From Spirochaeta sp. (GTDB lineage Bacteria; Spirochaetota; Spirochaetia; DSM-2461), in assembly GCA_030635565.1 (NCBI GenBank), contig DAOVYP010000064.1, positions 1-8,888 on the forward strand: a stretch of DNA of 8,888 bases, written 5' to 3'. The notes below the pieces were generated by a model. It was given only the letters and a program-made list of their open reading frames with translations, made no database searches and was not told the origin of the DNA. Positions 1-5,582 of this stretch are shown here, piece by piece. Each line of letters starts with the position of its first letter. Within the stretch, counting starts at the first letter, position 1. The translations under genes were made by a program, and so were the position numbers.

Positions 1-1
1 C

Positions 2-604
2 CTTCAGAGGATCCGTGAACTGGCCATCCAGGCCTCGAACGGTATCTACTCTTCGGAAGACAGGATGCAGATCCAGGTGGAAGTGTCTCAGCTCGTCGAC
101 GAGGTGGACCGTATCGCGTCACATGCCCAGTTCAACGGCATGAACATGCTCACCGGCCGCTTTGCAAGGTACACCGGCATGAACAGCGTCACAGGATCTA
201 TGTGGCTGCACATCGGTGCCAACATGGATCAGCGTGAGCAGGTGTATATCGGAACCATGACCTCCTCGGCCCTGGGTATCAGGCAGGTCGGTACGGGACA
301 GATTATCTCCATATCCACTCCCGAGCAGGCCAACAGGAACATTGGTATCGTCGATGAAGCCCTGAAGCAGGTGAACAAGCAGAGAGCTGATCTTGGTGCA
401 TACCAGAATCGCCTTGAGCATGCCATCAGAGGACTGGATATAGGAGCTGAGAATCTTCAGGCTGCCGAATCCCAGATCAGGGATCTGAACATGGCCCAGG
501 AAACTGTCAATCTGACCAAAAATCAGATTCTCCATCAGGCTTCCAACGCTATGCTCGCCCAGGCCAACCAGCAGGGTCAGATGGTCCTGCAGTTGCTGCA
601 GTAG
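2..604 (+). CDS. flaB: Periplasmic flagellar filament core protein FlaB (flagellin), 5' end cut off by the window
   Basis: Core flagellin of the spirochaete periplasmic flagellum, which polymerises into the filament between the outer membrane and the cell cylinder. The reading frame is open from base 2 and gives 200 residues ending in TAG. Known FlaB proteins are about 285 residues, so roughly the first 85 are missing. What remains matches FlaB closely: the end of the N-terminal D0/D1 helix ([19 protein letters not shown]), [38 protein letters not shown], the short middle region typical of FlaB, then the C-terminal helices ([26 protein letters not shown]) and the [16 protein letters not shown] tail. 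Like other FlaB proteins it lacks the surface-exposed D2/D3 domains of enterobacterial flagellin. A terminator follows directly. Spirochaetes often carry several flaB copies, and the copy number cannot be assigned from here. Confidence 0.96.
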   Translation, partial: LQRIRELAIQASNGIYSSEDRMQIQVEVSQLVDEVDRIASHAQFNGMNMLTGRFARYTGMNSVTGSMWLHIGANMDQREQVYIGTMTSSALGIRQVGTGQIISISTPEQANRNIGIVDEALKQVNKQRADLGAYQNRLEHAIRGLDIGAENLQAAESQIRDLNMAQETVNLTKNQILHQASNAMLAQANQQGQMVLQLLQ

Positions 605-637
605 AGTCCCGCGCGACAATTCACGATTAAGGATGAC

Positions 638-664
638 AAACCCGGCCGCAAGGCCGGGGTTTTT
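638..664 (+). terminator. Intrinsic terminator of flaB
   Basis: A GC-rich stem (CCCGGCC pairing with GGCCGGG) closed by the tetraloop GCAA, followed by a run of five T. A three-base AAA/TTT extension pairs after one bulged G. It starts 33 bases after the flaB stop codon and ends before the cca promoter, so it should keep the abundant flagellin transcript from running into cca. Confidence 0.9.
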
Positions 665-674
665 CATACTCCAC

Positions 675-704
675 TTGACCCCTGCCCTTCCCCTCCGCTA
701 TTTT
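675..704 (+). promoter_or_regulatory. Predicted promoter of cca, abutting the start codon
   Basis: TTGACC at 675-680 and TATTTT at 699-704 are separated by 18 bases. Transcription would start near base 711, with the ATG at 713, so the mRNA would have a 5' leader of about 0-2 bases. No Shine-Dalgarno-like sequence lies in the 25 bases before the ATG, which are pyrimidine-rich. The boxes were read by eye against the sigma-70 consensus. Confidence 0.55.
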
Positions 705-712
705 CTGAGTCC

Positions 713-2074
713 ATGGAACGGCCCCCTGTTACCATTCCCGATGATCTCAAAACCGCCGTAAGAGTATTCGCCGAGGCATCACGGCAATGCTGGCTTGTCG
801 GCGGCGCCGTCAGGGACGGGCTCCTGGGACGCAGCTCGGAAGACTACGATCTGGCGACTGATGCCGAACCGGAAGAAGTGATGAAATTGTTCCGGCGTAC
901 CATTCCTACGGGTATAAAACACGGGACGGTAACGGTACTGCTCGGAACCCACCAATTTGAGACAACGACATTCAGGCGGGATGGGAAATACACCGACGGA
1001 CGCAGACCCGACAAAGTGGCATATTCGGGAGATATTCTCGAAGATCTCGCACGTCGGGATTTCACCATAAATGCCATTGCCTGGGACCTGATCAACAAAC
1101 GTCTGCTGGACCCCCACAACGGCCGTGAAGATCTGAAGAACCGCATCATCAGAGCCATCGGCAGACCGGCCGAGCGATTCGAGGAAGACGGACTCAGATC
1201 CATCAGGGCCTGCAGATTCGCATCTCAACTCGGATTCAGCATCGATGACGAAACAATGAAAGCCATCGGGGGAACCCTGTCAAACCTTCCGTCCATCTCT
1301 GCTGAAAGAATCTGGGAGGAACTGAAAAAAATCTTTATTTCACCGAAGCCTTCGACGGCATTCCGTCTTTTCCTGGAGACCGGGTTATTGGAACTGCTGC
1401 TGCCTGAGTTGGATCAATGCGTGGGCGTGGGGCAGAAAGGTCGTCACGTTCTGGACGTTTTCGATCACAGTCTCATGGCATGCGATCTGGCTCCCCGGGA
1501 AAACTTACCGGTAAGAGCCGCCGCGCTATTTCATGATATCGGAAAGCCTCTGGTGAAAATTCGGGACGAAAGCGGAGAAATCATCTTTCACCGGCACGAT
1601 ATCACCGGGGCCGAAGTCACGGAATCGATACTTCTGAGGTACAAGGCTTCAAATGCGGACAGAGACCGGATAACCCGACTGGTTCGCCACCATATGTTTC
1701 ACTACACCCGGGACTGGAGTGACGCTGCAGTACGCAGATTCATGGCCCGGGTCGGACTGGACATGCTGGATGATCTCATGATTCTGAGGCTGGCGGATGC
1801 CTCGGCTATAGCCCCGGACCTGCCGGATGCGACGGCGCATCTCAGAAATCTGATCGAACGGATTGACGGGATTCTGGATGCTCAAACCGCTTTAAGTATC
1901 AAGGACCTGAAGATAAACGGCAGTGATCTGATGATGGTACTCGGCGTGAGACCCGGTCCCATCCTGGGAACCCTCCTGAAACATCTGCTGGATTGTGTTC
2001 TCGAGGATCCGGAAGCGAACGAACATGATCGCCTGCTGGATATGGGCAGACGTTGGCTGGAGATTTACGGCTGA
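713..2074 (+). CDS. cca: CCA-adding enzyme / tRNA nucleotidyltransferase (class II, with HD domain)
   Basis: Adds or repairs the 3' CCA end of tRNAs in the cytoplasm using CTP and ATP, without a nucleic acid template. The 453-residue protein shows the class II order: GGAVRD at 30-35; the metal-binding DxD pair D44/D46 in EDYDLAT; RRDFTINA at 114-121; the base-selecting EDxxR motif at 158-162 (EDGLR); then the neck region (SAERIWEELKKI, 197-207). An HD domain follows with HDIGKP (274-279) and HRHD (293-296), as in the longer bacterial enzymes that also have 2',3'-phosphohydrolase-like domains. The C-terminal LGVRPGPILGTLL is typical of the family. The start is fixed by the promoter just upstream and by the lack of room for a longer protein. 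A CC-adding or A-adding enzyme of a split pair cannot be excluded by motifs alone. The gene is convergent with rnc. Confidence 0.93.
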   Translation: MERPPVTIPDDLKTAVRVFAEASRQCWLVGGAVRDGLLGRSSEDYDLATDAEPEEVMKLFRRTIPTGIKHGTVTVLLGTHQFETTTFRRDGKYTDGRRPDKVAYSGDILEDLARRDFTINAIAWDLINKRLLDPHNGREDLKNRIIRAIGRPAERFEEDGLRSIRACRFASQLGFSIDDETMKAIGGTLSNLPSISAERIWEELKKIFISPKPSTAFRLFLETGLLELLLPELDQCVGVGQKGRHVLDVFDHSLMACDLAPRENLPVRAAALFHDIGKPLVKIRDESGEIIFHRHDITGAEVTESILLRYKASNADRDRITRLVRHHMFHYTRDWSDAAVRRFMARVGLDMLDDLMILRLADASAIAPDLPDATAHLRNLIERIDGILDAQTALSIKDLKINGSDLMMVLGVRPGPILGTLLKHLLDCVLEDPEANEHDRLLDMGRRWLEIYG

Positions 2075-2139
2075 ATTATTATCGAATGGGGAGAAAACAG
2101 CGGATTCGCAAAGCGAACTTGCGAGAAGTAAGGTCGTTA

Positions 2140-2904
2140 CTATTCCTGAGTGAGCGCGGTCATTGATTCATAGGCCAGTCTGGCCGCTTCCTGTTCCGCC
2201 GATTTTTTGTTACCACCCTTTCCCGGTCCGAAGGTATCCCCGTTGACGACGACATTAATCCAGAATGTCCTCTCGTGGTCGGGGCCGGTTTTCCGGTCCA
2301 ATACGTATTTCGGGTAACTGTGGAAGTGCTTCTGGACAATTTCCTGCAGCAATGTTTTATAATCCTTGCGGTGTCTGTTGGCAAGGACCGTTTCGATTGG
2401 ATCTTTCAGGTATTTCAGAATGAAACGGGAAACCTTCTCGTAGCCCGCATCAAGATACCAGGCGCCGATGAGTGCTTCCATACTGTCCGAAAGCAGGGCC
2501 TTTTTGGTTCTGCCGCCGGAGAACTCTTCACCTTTCCCAACATGCACGATGGAATCGATACCGAGGCTCAAGGCAATGTCGGCAAGGGCTTCCTCACTCA
2601 CGACATGAGACTTTATTCTGGCCAGATCGCCTTCGGGACGGTCGGGAAGTAAACGAAACAGGTAATCCGCAACAACAATTCCGAGAACAGAATCCCCGAG
2701 GAATTCCAGTCGTTCGTTGTTGTCGATATCCTCGGTGGTTTCATTGACGAAAGATCTGTGACAAAAAGCGAGGTCAAGAAGATCAAACCTTCTGAACCTC
2801 AATCCTGCTTTTTTCTGAAAATGCGATAATTCTTTCCGTCGTGATAATTTCACAGTCGGCGTTCTCAAAGAAGGAACCTCGAGAACGCGTGAAGGAATTC
2901 TCAC
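2140..2904 (-). CDS. rnc: Ribonuclease III
   Basis: Double-strand-specific endoribonuclease that processes the rRNA precursor and structured mRNAs. Of 254 residues, about 25-175 form the RNase III domain, with the signature NERLEFLGDS at 63-72 and acidic metal ligands E64, E67, D71, D140 and E143 all present. Residues about 180-250 form the double-stranded RNA-binding domain, ending GGNKKSAEQEAARLAYESM. The start is a GTG whose G is also the last base of the acpP TAG stop (TAGTG), a one-base overlap that suggests translational coupling. AAGGA lies just three bases before the GTG, close for a normal ribosome-binding site. The N-terminus is about 25 residues longer than E. coli RNase III. It is the last gene of the rpmF-acpP-rnc unit, and no clear intrinsic terminator follows before the end of cca. 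Confidence 0.95.
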   Translation of the reverse strand: MRIPSRVLEVPSLRTPTVKLSRRKELSHFQKKAGLRFRRFDLLDLAFCHRSFVNETTEDIDNNERLEFLGDSVLGIVVADYLFRLLPDRPEGDLARIKSHVVSEEALADIALSLGIDSIVHVGKGEEFSGGRTKKALLSDSMEALIGAWYLDAGYEKVSRFILKYLKDPIETVLANRHRKDYKTLLQEIVQKHFHSYPKYVLDRKTGPDHERTFWINVVVNGDTFGPGKGGNKKSAEQEAARLAYESMTALTQE

Positions 2905-3152
2905 TATTCCTTGTCTTTCAGCTGCTCCTCGATGAAAGACAGAGCGTCCTGAACTTTCTCGAACTCGGTGGCTTTTTCGTCGGGAACGGAAACACCAAGT
3001 TCAGAATCGATAGCGTAAAGCAGCTCGTAAGTGTCGAGACTGTCGGCGCCAAGATCTTCACGGAACCGGGATTCCGGGGTAATCTTGTCTTTTTCAACCT
3101 CAAGTTTCTCAGCGATGAGATCCTTAAGTTTTTCGTACAGATCGGTGCTCAT
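2904..3152 (-). CDS. acpP: Acyl carrier protein
   Basis: Carries growing acyl chains on a 4'-phosphopantetheine arm during fatty acid synthesis in the cytoplasm. The protein is 82 residues, acidic and of normal length, with the attachment motif EDLGADSLDTYEL, where Ser38 is the modified residue. The start is the ATG at 3152-3150 because AAGGAG lies six bases upstream; a longer reading from a TTG at 3176 adds eight residues unlike any ACP. The gene sits 20 bases after rpmF, shares one base with rnc, and is two genes downstream of coaD, which supplies the CoA pathway feeding its modification. No fab or plsX genes adjoin it here, unlike the order in many other bacteria. Confidence 0.97.
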   Translation of the reverse strand: MSTDLYEKLKDLIAEKLEVEKDKITPESRFREDLGADSLDTYELLYAIDSELGVSVPDEKATEFEKVQDALSFIEEQLKDKE

Positions 3153-3158
3153 GTAATA

Positions 3159-3164
3159 CTCCTT
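3159..3164 (-). promoter_or_regulatory. Ribosome binding site that decides the acpP start
   Basis: AAGGAG on the minus strand, six bases before the ATG at 3152. It rules out the upstream TTG (3176-3174) as the acpP start. Confidence 0.85.
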
Positions 3165-3172
3165 AGACTTAA

Positions 3173-3361
3173 TCAACCCATGTCTTCGGGTTCGATAATC
3201 TGGTTGCCTTTATAAAAGCCGCATTTGGGACACACACGGTGCCGCATAACTTTGTTTCCGCAGTTGGAACATGTGATAAGGCTGGGGACGGCGAGCTTCA
3301 TATTGATTGAGCGCCGCCGACGGCTCCTGGCCTTTGATGTCCGGTATTTGGGTACCGCCAT
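3173..3361 (-). CDS. rpmF: 50S ribosomal protein L32 (zinc-binding form)
   Basis: Small basic protein of the large ribosomal subunit. The 62 residues begin MAVPKYRTSKARSRRRRS, the conserved L32 N-terminus, and contain a zinc ribbon with cysteines 31, 34, 44 and 47 (CxxC...CxxC). This is therefore the C+ form rather than the cysteine-free paralogue some bacteria use under zinc limitation. The start ATG has GAGGAAG upstream. It is the first gene after the strong promoter at 3395-3423. The yceD/DUF177 gene often found before rpmF is absent; coaD is there instead. Confidence 0.96.
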   Translation of the reverse strand: MAVPKYRTSKARSRRRRSINMKLAVPSLITCSNCGNKVMRHRVCPKCGFYKGNQIIEPEDMG

Positions 3362-3394
3362 TTACTTCCTCACTGAAATCATTTTGCGGTGGTC

Positions 3395-3423
3395 ATATTA
3401 TATTGACCCCCGATTTCCGTCAA
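3395..3423 (-). promoter_or_regulatory. Strong predicted promoter for rpmF-acpP-rnc
   Basis: On the minus strand, TTGACG (3423-3418) is followed after 17 bases by TAATAT (3400-3395). An overlapping TATAAT lies at 3402-3397, with 15-base spacing. The predicted transcript start near 3388 gives a leader of about 27 bases containing the rpmF ribosome-binding site. This is the best match to the sigma-70 consensus in the window, as expected for a ribosomal protein and ACP. Confidence 0.7.
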
Positions 3424-3447
3424 GTCCTGCCACTATGTCAATAAACG

Positions 3448-3939
3448 CTAATCCTCTCTTCCACGGCGTTTTAGCAGCGCTTTTTCAACTGCCGGCGGCA
3501 CCATGGCCGATATATCGCCTCCAAGATTAAGCAACTCCTTAATCGTACTGGACCTGAGTACGAAATATTTAGGCTCCGTTGGAAGGAGAACCGTCTCAAT
3601 TTCTTCATTCAGCTGCTTGTTCAAAATGGACAGTTCGAATTCATAATTGAAATCAGCAGAAGATCTTACGCCCCTGAGCAGCACACCGGCATCCACAGAT
3701 CGACAGTAATCGACAATCAAACCCTCATATGTCGTAACCCTCACCTGTTCGAGGCCCATGCCATTGATCTGTTCAATAAGCAGCAATTTAATCTCTTCAG
3801 GTGTCAGCAGGGGAGTTTTTCGGGAGTTCACCGCGATGACAATATCAAGTGAATCGAACAAAGCCGCTCCACGGCTGATGATGTTCAGATGTCCGTATGT
3901 CGGCGGGTCGAAAGAACCCGGGAAAACAGCTTTAACCAT
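3448..3939 (-). CDS. coaD: Phosphopantetheine adenylyltransferase
   Basis: Transfers AMP from ATP to 4'-phosphopantetheine to give dephospho-CoA, the penultimate step of coenzyme A synthesis. The protein has 163 residues, normal for the family. The nucleotidyltransferase motif FPGSFDPPTYGH (6-17, with TYGH as the T/HxGH signature) is at the N-terminus, followed by NSRKTP (38-43), RGVRSSADFNYEFEL (89-103) and RSSTIKEL (129-136), the variant of the ISSTxIR motif. The ATG at 3939 is the only start that gives the conserved N-terminus. The purine-rich GGAGA upstream is 13 bases away, too far for a usual ribosome-binding site, and the predicted promoter overlaps it. The rpmF-acpP-rnc genes follow after 86 bases that hold their own promoter. 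Confidence 0.96.
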   Translation of the reverse strand: MVKAVFPGSFDPPTYGHLNIISRGAALFDSLDIVIAVNSRKTPLLTPEEIKLLLIEQINGMGLEQVRVTTYEGLIVDYCRSVDAGVLLRGVRSSADFNYEFELSILNKQLNEEIETVLLPTEPKYFVLRSSTIKELLNLGGDISAMVPPAVEKALLKRRGRED

Positions 3940-3945
3940 AAATAA

Positions 3946-3975
3946 ATAATAATCTCCGTTTCAACGTCAGGTCAA
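3946..3975 (-). promoter_or_regulatory. Predicted promoter of coaD, abutting the start codon
   Basis: On the minus strand, TTGACC (3975-3970) and TATTAT (3951-3946) are separated by 18 bases. The expected transcription start falls at about 3939, the first base of the coaD ATG, which predicts a leaderless mRNA. It faces away from the lipoprotein promoter, and the two -35 boxes are about 25 bases apart. Confidence 0.5.
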
Positions 3976-4015
3976 AGCACCAAATGGGTGTTTTTTACGT
4001 TTGACGCGATGTTGA
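3961..4015. repeat. Imperfect inverted repeat spanning both -35 boxes of the divergent promoters
   Basis: Read outward, the minus-strand arm (3976-3961) and the plus-strand arm (4000-4015) are both TTTGACNNGANGTTGA and match at 13 of 16 positions, with 23 bases between them. Each arm includes the -35 box and the first part of the spacer of its promoter. It may be a shared regulator site, or simply two related promoters. Confidence 0.45.
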
Positions 4016-4030
4016 GCACCATCATACAAT
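4001..4030 (+). promoter_or_regulatory. Predicted promoter of the lipoprotein gene, abutting the start codon
   Basis: TTGACG at 4001-4006 and TACAAT at 4025-4030 are separated by 18 bases. The transcript should begin near 4037, with the ATG at 4039, so the mRNA would be leaderless or carry one or two extra bases. The -10-to-ATG gap is eight bases, identical to that of cca. There is no Shine-Dalgarno sequence in the AT-rich stretch before the ATG. Confidence 0.55.
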
Positions 4031-4038
4031 TACATCAT

Positions 4039-4605
4039 ATGAAAATAATACTGCCCGTACTATTTCTTGCAGGTCTCCTATTCTTTTCATGCGCATCCGA
4101 TGTAACGGCTCCGGAGCCCGAGCCGGTTGCACCTGTTGTGGAAGAAGCGGCTCCCGAACCCGAACCGGAGCCTGAAGTGGATCCCATAGTTGAAGAAGTT
4201 CCAGTCACCGATGAGAATTACGTTGTATCTCAGGAATTCTATGAACAGACATTCGAAGAAATTGAAGCCCTCATACTGGAATTGAATAAGGTTATATCGA
4301 AAAAACAATTCGACAAGTGGCTCGCATACCTCTCCACCGATTACATCCGAACTTTCAATTCCGGAGAAGTCCTCAATGTGATTAATGAGTATCCTCAGCT
4401 GAAAGATAACGGAATCGTCCTCAAGGATCTAAGAGATTATTTTGACTGGGTTGTCGTACCCAGCCGGTCAAGAGCCGTACTTGGGGAAATCGTATTCGTG
4501 GGAGAAACCCAGGTAATCGCCTACTCGTCTTTCGAAGGAAAAAGGGCGAAACTCTACGAATTGGAAAAAATCGATGATAATTGGAAGATCACTGTATGGG
4601 AATGA
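4039..4605 (+). CDS. Predicted lipoprotein with Pro-Glu-rich linker, function unknown
   Basis: I do not recognise this as a named protein. The 188 residues start with a lipoprotein signal peptide (MKIILPVLFLAGLLFFSC), with the lipid-bearing cysteine at 18; the FFSC lipobox is loose but fits spirochaetes. Residues about 23-56 are an acidic Pro-Glu-rich linker (APEPEPVAPVVEE, APEPEPEPEVDP), probably extended in the periplasm. The rest (about 65-188) alternates helix and strand and ends in strands resembling an NTF2-like fold (VVPSRSRAVLGEIVFVGETQVIAYSS, LYELEKIDDNWKITVWE); that fold call is tentative. The start at 4039 is chosen over an upstream ATG at 3988 because it begins the signal peptide exactly and the promoter lies between the two. 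It is divergent from coaD, and no terminator separates it from the HEAT-repeat gene. Confidence 0.8.
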   Translation: MKIILPVLFLAGLLFFSCASDVTAPEPEPVAPVVEEAAPEPEPEPEVDPIVEEVPVTDENYVVSQEFYEQTFEEIEALILELNKVISKKQFDKWLAYLSTDYIRTFNSGEVLNVINEYPQLKDNGIVLKDLRDYFDWVVVPSRSRAVLGEIVFVGETQVIAYSSFEGKRAKLYELEKIDDNWKITVWE

Positions 4606-4610
4606 AACTG

Positions 4611-4639
4611 TGGATATAGACATTTCACGCCGATACAAT
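4611..4639 (+). promoter_or_regulatory. Possible promoter of the HEAT-repeat gene leader
   Basis: TGGATA (4611-4616) and TACAAT (4634-4639) are 17 bases apart. The -10 box is good and the -35 box weak. Transcription would start near 4646, at the first base of the sequence complementary to the downstream ribosome-binding site. It begins just after the lipoprotein stop codon. Confidence 0.35.
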
Positions 4640-4645
4640 AGAATG

Positions 4646-4819
4646 TATATAGACTCCACTGAAAAAGAGAAGATTGTTGCAAAGACAAGGAGCAAAAAAC
4701 ACAGAAAGCGGAGTGTAGCAACGCTACATGAGCATTTCGAGTATTTTTGTAACGCCGTATTTGCTTCAAGATTACTTTATCAGAGGAGTCGATAAATAAG
4801 GGATGAAAAGGGAGTCTAT
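4646..4819 (+). promoter_or_regulatory. Candidate structured leader of the HEAT-repeat gene
   Basis: This 174-base stretch lies between the lipoprotein and HEAT-repeat genes. The segment 4647-4657 (ATATAGACTCC) is an exact reverse complement of 4811-4821, which covers the GGAG of the ribosome-binding site and the first two bases of the ATG. Pairing would hide the start site. A second, shorter partner for the same segment, GGAGTC, lies at 4785-4790. In between is a compact hairpin (TGTAGC / GCTACA with loop AAC, 4714-4728) and a possible 23-codon reading frame. Folding has not been computed, and no known riboswitch class is recognised. Confidence 0.35.
4728..4799 (+). CDS. Possible 23-residue small protein or leader peptide
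   Basis: An ATG at 4728 opens a frame reading MSISSIFVTPYLLQDYFIRG then VDK, ending at TAA 21 bases before the HEAT-repeat start. GGAG lies 14 bases before the ATG, but a six-base-pair hairpin in the gap (4714-4728) could bring them closer. Its last codons overlap the GGAGTC that could pair with the leader's 5' end. A frame this short can arise by chance; the case rests only on its position. Confidence 0.2.
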   Translation: MSISSIFVTPYLLQDYFIRGVDK

Positions 4820-5515
4820 ATGAAGATCCGCACAATCAGTCTCATTCTCGTCATGCTAATCTTGAGTCTGCCGCTGTCGGCCCAGGAATCAGAGCAGACT
4901 ATTGAGGAACTCTATCTTCAAAGTGCCATTAAGACCCAGATAATCAAGGCCGAAGCCGCATCGCCCGACCGGGATATGAAAATGATCGCACTCACCGACA
5001 TCGCACAGATGGTTGAAGACGGTTCGGCTGCCGATAATCCCGAGATACTTGAAATACTCGGAGATCTCGGAGGCGAAGGCGTCACAAATGTCGTCCGGGA
5101 ACAGGGACATGTGCTGAACGATTTCCCCGACGTCAGAAGGGAAGCCGCATATGTACTCGGCAGGCTGGGAACCGAAGAGGCCGCCAGAGAACTGAATACA
5201 ATCCTGCTCACCGATCCGGAACCCATGGTGATGTCCGAAGCCATCCTGGCCATTTCAACAATCGATGTGGAAGACAAGCAGTCCCGGAATCGGTCTATGG
5301 CCGCAGCCATCTACCGGCAGACTGCCATAAATAAGGATAACAACTTTGCATACACATTCCTCCAGTCAGTGGAAAACATCGCCCGGAGAGAAGGCGGAAT
5401 AGGCGATCCGATGATATTTGAAGAGATTGCAAAAATTGCCGATTCACGACAGGGATACAATCGGGTCGTCAGAGATAAAGCTTTCCAGCTGCTCCGCGAG
5501 CTCCAGGGTATGTAA
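4820..5515 (+). CDS. Secreted HEAT-repeat protein, function unknown
   Basis: The 231 residues begin with a Sec signal peptide (MKIRTISLILVMLILSLPLSA, likely cleaved around residue 21, before QESEQ), with no lipobox cysteine, so the protein is probably periplasmic. The mature part is nearly all helical, with HEAT-like repeats: about 52-92 (weak), 102-130 (FPDVRREAAYVLGRLGTEEAARELN), 131-150 (DPEPMVMSEAILAISTI) and 175-229 (weaker, ending VVRDKAFQLLRELQG). Such repeats normally hold protein partners, and no catalytic motif is visible. GGAG lies five bases before the ATG but is covered by the complementary leader segment described separately. The lipoprotein gene precedes it on the same strand, so the two may form a cell-envelope pair; that is inference. 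A bidirectional terminator follows. Confidence 0.85.
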   Translation: MKIRTISLILVMLILSLPLSAQESEQTIEELYLQSAIKTQIIKAEAASPDRDMKMIALTDIAQMVEDGSAADNPEILEILGDLGGEGVTNVVREQGHVLNDFPDVRREAAYVLGRLGTEEAARELNTILLTDPEPMVMSEAILAISTIDVEDKQSRNRSMAAAIYRQTAINKDNNFAYTFLQSVENIARREGGIGDPMIFEEIAKIADSRQGYNRVVRDKAFQLLRELQGM

Positions 5516-5527
5516 CTTAAAACTGCG

Positions 5528-5562
5528 AAAAAAAGCCGCCTCTCATAAAGGCGGCTTTTTTT
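5528..5562. terminator. Bidirectional intrinsic terminator between convergent genes
   Basis: AGCCGCCT (5534-5541) pairs with AGGCGGCT (5549-5556) over a seven-base loop, flanked by six A on one side and six T on the other. The A/T runs supply a U-tract on either strand, so it can end both the HEAT-repeat transcript (13 bases after its stop) and the long minus-strand operon (20 bases after its last stop). Confidence 0.93.
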
Positions 5563-5582
5563 ATGCCCGGGTCAGAACCCGT

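Noticed and set aside
119..667. Long minus-strand open frame (182 codons) antisense to flaB
   Set aside because: Lies entirely opposite a strongly conserved flagellin and runs through its terminator; it has no recognisable domain.
779..1228. 149-codon minus-strand frame inside cca
   Set aside because: Antisense to the conserved catalytic part of cca and with no domain signal.
2105..2124. Hairpin TTCGC/GCGAA (or TCGCAA/TTGCGA) as a terminator between cca and rnc
   Set aside because: Short stems with no adjacent T-run on either strand.
3153..3176. Upstream TTG start for acpP adding eight residues
   Set aside because: The ATG at 3152 has an ideal AAGGAG and gives the standard ACP N-terminus.
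3988..4038. Upstream ATG extending the lipoprotein by 17 residues
   Set aside because: It would place residues before the signal peptide and lies upstream of the predicted -35 box, so it would not be on the transcript.
4714..4728. Hairpin TGTAGC/GCTACA as a terminator of the lipoprotein gene
   Set aside because: No T-run directly after the stem (the nearest is about 16 bases on), and the loop is only three bases.
4574..4795. 73-codon plus-strand frame overlapping the end of the lipoprotein gene
   Set aside because: Poor ribosome-binding site, very basic and low-quality composition, no family resemblance, and it runs through the leader signals of the HEAT-repeat gene. Not fully excluded.
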